Positions 61,196 to 64,000 of a DNA stretch of 64,000 bases are shown one piece after another. The DNA comes from Rotaria sordida (taxonomy: Eukaryota > Rotifera > Eurotatoria > Philodinida > Philodinidae), in assembly GCA_905250125.1 (NCBI GenBank), contig CAJNOL010000662.1:49365-113364 (forward strand), in the 5' to 3' direction. Below the pieces are notes generated by a model that worked only from the letters and a program-made list of their open reading frames with translations, did no database searches and was not told where the DNA came from. How positions within the stretch are numbered: the first letter of the stretch is position 1; each line of letters opens with the position of its first letter. The translations under genes were made by a program, and so were the position numbers.

Positions 61196-62189
61196 GCTCA
61201 ATAGGTTTGTATAGTAACATAAATGTACTGAACATAGTCAGAGATATTGGCTTTGCTTTAGCATCATATTAGTCAACAAGTAACATTCATCGAGAATCGA
61301 TTCATTGGGCCCTAGACTGACGCCATAGAGACATAAGTAAAGGCGCACCTAGGTATAAATACGATTTAGGCAAAGTGTTGAATCAATATAATAGATAACT
61401 GGATATGTAACGGCAACTCCTTTCACAAAACCAATATTTTCATAATATAGAAATTGATTTTAACGGGTAGAAAGAAAAACCAATTTCAAATATACCACCC
61501 ATGTCCAATTAAGTTCCGTTTATATGTGGAGTGCTATTGATTTTTCTACCAGTATGTGTCAAGCTTTTTCTTATGGTTACACTATTGTAAATCTGTTTCC
61601 CTTTGTTATTTCATGCTATTCTTAATACCCGATTTTTAATGTCATATGATAATTAAATATAGTGAATGAATAATTAATTTTCATATATATTCACATATCT
61701 AGCATTCATGCAACTCTATCAAAAAAATATGCGGTCCCAAATAGTAGTATGCTAATATGATAGATTCATTGCTCCAAGACTCAATATGAAATAAGTATTA
61801 CCTGAAAAGTGAAAATACACCAATTCTTTTCTCGCTCATATTCTTCAGTGTCTTCTTCATATTTACAAAGGAGTTTGTGTTACATACATACTGATTGATA
61901 AAAATAACATTCAAATGTATAGGAGTACATACAATTGGTTATTTTAACACTACTCCTATCTCGGAAAAGACTATCAGTGCACCACTCTAGTATTTAAATT
62001 TTAATGTATCAGAGATATATATCCAGACTCTCTGATTATTAATAGTTACCACAGCACATCGACCTGCATATGCTACTGAATAATGAACGGAACCATTCAA
62101 TACTTTGATAGCAGCTATTGTCATTTCAAGAACTATCCCAGATAGAACAAGCACGCTCTTAAACGATCGTGAATCGTTCTATATTGAGA

Positions 62190-62370
62190 TGTTTCATGGC
62201 TAAGTATAATCCACTAGACATGGTCATTTGTGCCATAAAAATGGTCATTTCGACCATGGTAATTGGCTTTTTGTACCACAGAAAGAATCACTTGGATCAT
62301 GAAAATAGTTATTCGAACCATCGAACTGAATCTTTTCTATCATAAAAATGGTCATTTGTGCCAAGCTCTT
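62190..62370. repeat. Short tandem repeat of about 25-30 bp
   Basis: Related phrases recur head to tail: tggtcatttgtgccataaaa (about 62222), tggtcatttcgaccatggta (about 62244), tggatcatgaaaatagttat (about 62294) and ataaaaatggtcatttgtgc (about 62342). The 74-codon plus-strand frame starting at 62263 reads through it and is not a gene. Confidence 0.55.
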
Positions 62371-62599
62371 ATTACAGACAGACAGACACAGGTGAATTGC
62401 GATTTACAGATCCTAACCTTTCAGTCTAGGGAATACAAATTGCAATACTTTTATCTTAGGGTCGTAACAAAAAGGTATTACTGTTAGCATTACTTTAATG
62501 CAATGTTAATACTAAGCCAGCATTCCTAGCGCTTGCAGTCCTTAGTGGTCCAGTTTGCAGCATTTTCCTGGCTTTTGGGATACCCTTGATGCTGATGAG

Positions 62600-63330
62600 A
62601 GTGCCTGCGAATCCTTCTAAATACCCTTTCATGAACTCTTTTGTGCCGTTGAGGATGCCTACACATCCTTCAAAATCCCTTTTCATAAAATTTTGATAGC
62701 GTTTGGGATGCTTAGAAACGCTTGGGGGTACCTTTTCATGAATCTTTTAAGGATTTATTATCCTCTGGTTTTTTTTACAGCGCAGTTGGTGGGATTGATC
62801 AACATTCTGAACTACTCTTTGATCCACCTTTCTATAGTTGATGGGACTGATCAACCTTCTGAACTAACCTTTGATCTACCACTTTCGAGTTGATGAAGCT
62901 AATAAACGCTTTCTTTAAGCTTAGAGAAAGGTAATGCTAGGGTATTTCGTTATTACATATCTATTTATAAACGAATATCTATATTGAAATTAATTGATTT
63001 TTAAATTTCATTTACCTTTTCCAACAGTTTAGACGGATGCAACGTATAACACACCCTTTAACCGTTTTTGAATCGTGTAAAGCCTTTGATAAACCTTTTC
63101 ATAACGGGTATTTTAAGTTGATGAAGCGTTTTTTTTTACTACTTTTAGGGGTAGATAAAAGGGTTCAGCACATTCTGATAAATGGTAGAAAAGGGTATAC
63201 GATCCGTTGCACTTTGATAAACGTTTTAAAGGTTGATCATTCTACGCTTTTTTTCCAGTCTGCTCAAAAAGCAAGAAAAATTATTCGAAGAAACACATTT
63301 TTTCTGTATCTTAAAACATAAATACTTCTA
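62600..63330. repeat. Diverged short tandem repeats
   Basis: A unit of about 52 bp occurs twice (gttggtgggattgatcaaca at about 62784 and gttgatgggactgatcaacc at about 62836). Phrases such as accttttcat and cccttttcat recur at about 62630, 62682, 62731 and 63093. The plus-strand frames at 62693-62893 and 63037-63321 are products of this repetition. Confidence 0.5.
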
Positions 63331-63365
63331 TTGTGAATTATTCGACATGAATATAACATCCTTAC

Positions 63366-63422
63366 AATATCTGGTAGACTATCAACGGAATGATGAAAAT
63401 TAGATGATCTATGACGTGGCAT
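63366..63422 (-). CDS. Possible first exon of a gene continuing to the left
   Basis: Low-confidence. The minus strand reads ATG with 19 codons (MPRHRSSNFHHSVDSLPDI) and then a good donor gtaagg. No matching acceptor exon was found downstream on this strand within the repeats to its left. It might be a real start exon with a long repeat-filled intron, or chance. Confidence 0.22.
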
Positions 63423-64000
63423 AAATTTTCGTGTGCATGTAAAGAGTTTTTTCTCACGTATTTCTTTCCTGAATGGTAATCATAGAAGAACGAGATACGG
63501 ATGAAATGTGGACAGATATGCCTATATGTATATGAAGGTCATCCTATATGAACAGAATGAAAAGAAAACTCTTTTTTGACCTGTATGGCTTTTCTCCGCT
63601 TGAAATGAGCATTTATCTCACCGATTGACTTACTGTCCACTGCTGTTATAAGGCATGCACACAATATATTTTCATACAACTTTCACAAGAACATAAATCA
63701 TATATCTCAAACTGTTCTCTTGTCTTCAATTACTTTCTTGCTTTTATACTATTCTCGAATAAAAAAAGCTCGTTAACGCAGCTTCTTTGGGGCTGAACTG
63801 TGGAACTCACATATGTCCTTAAATCTTAATATTCTAGTACATCATATATAAACTGAAAAATTTTGTATACACTATATAATTGTTTTCATCGATAATCAAT
63901 GGCAAGAGCGAGACCTTGTTATTTATTCCTACGTTCAAAAAAACAGAAATTTTTTTTTGTTTGTTTGAGAGCACCCTATTTTTATTTTGCATTGTTGCTG
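63423..64000. other. Gene-free right edge
   Basis: AT-rich sequence with no supported gene, repeat family or splice-consistent frame. Confidence 0.4.

Larger units (their letters stand above)
59790..62600. repeat. Composite inverted element, ~2.8 kb
   Basis: The block at about 59925-60085 (with actgcaagcgctaaagatac, aagtaatgctaatagtaata and tattgcaatttgtatt) recurs in reverse complement at about 62430-62590 (gcgcttgcagtcc, attactgttagcattacttt, aatacaaattgcaatactt). The left copy is followed, within 25 bp, by the palindrome 60109-61195. A second, partial copy of the block lies at about 59796-59860 (tagtacttttttgttagtat). This looks like a transposon with long inverted ends that captured, or was hit by, other repeats. 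No transposase was seen. Confidence 0.6.

Noticed and set aside
62263..63321. Series of plus-strand ORFs near the right end
   Set aside because: They read through short tandem repeats; repeated phrases recur in each and no domain is visible.

Overview
This window is nuclear DNA from an animal, most likely a bdelloid rotifer (a Rotaria- or Adineta-like genus). That is an inference from its strong AT bias, compact GT-AG introns of about 50-85 bp, metazoan-only genes (a five-LIM PINCH, erlin, SMIM14, a core-1 galactosyltransferase, a smoothelin-type CH protein) and divergent rhodopsin-family GPCRs of the kind expanded in bdelloids. No rRNA, tRNA or CRISPR array was recognised.

Genes were built by hand from reading frame plus splice sites; nine multi-exon models were joined and ten of the eleven loci were followed from start to stop codon. 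From left to right: a three-exon GPCR (- strand, 1.3-5.9 kb); a two-exon GPCR (-, 14.3-15.5 kb); an orphan four-TM protein (-, 22.1-22.9 kb); a Ras-like GTPase with a CAAX end (+, 30.4-31.0 kb) convergent with a smoothelin-type CH protein (-, 31.1-32.0 kb); SMIM14 (-, 33.6-34.1 kb); an intronless C1GalT1-like glycosyltransferase (-, 37.3-38.1 kb); a MATH-like/BTB protein (-, 40.1-44.8 kb); an unrecognised membrane-associated protein (-, 46.9-49.5 kb, 5' end unresolved); a PINCH adaptor with a ~308-residue N-terminal extension (-, 50.1-54.9 kb); and an erlin (-, 55.5-57.4 kb). From 36 to 57.4 kb every gene is on the minus strand. There is no sign of an operon or a shared pathway. Most encode ordinary housekeeping, signalling or cytoskeletal proteins: integrin adhesion (PINCH), the ER membrane (erlin, SMIM14) and Golgi O-glycosylation (C1GalT1-like).

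The striking part is what lies between and inside the genes. At least a dozen foldback (long inverted-repeat) elements are present, some with arms of 450-750 bp, several nested in one another and several inside introns. Introns fall into two size classes: most are 50-85 bp, and a handful are 0.75-1.8 kb, most of which hold a recognisable foldback or transposon. Two small elements can be assigned to a superfamily from their ends: a hAT-type MITE with a perfect 8-bp target duplication (23.27-23.48 kb) and a piggyBac-type MITE with TTAA at both ends (58.25-58.58 kb). A decayed Tc1/mariner transposase lies in an intron (47.75-48.8 kb). The last 6.5 kb (57.5-64 kb) has no convincing gene and holds tandem repeats, a 1.1-kb palindrome and a larger inverted composite element.

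I did not find a clearly new biochemical system. The best leads are the foldback families sharing terminal motifs (possible cross-mobilised non-autonomous elements and hairpin-RNA sources), a Ras-like protein lacking the DxxG motif, a 6-nt microexon candidate, and the extended PINCH.
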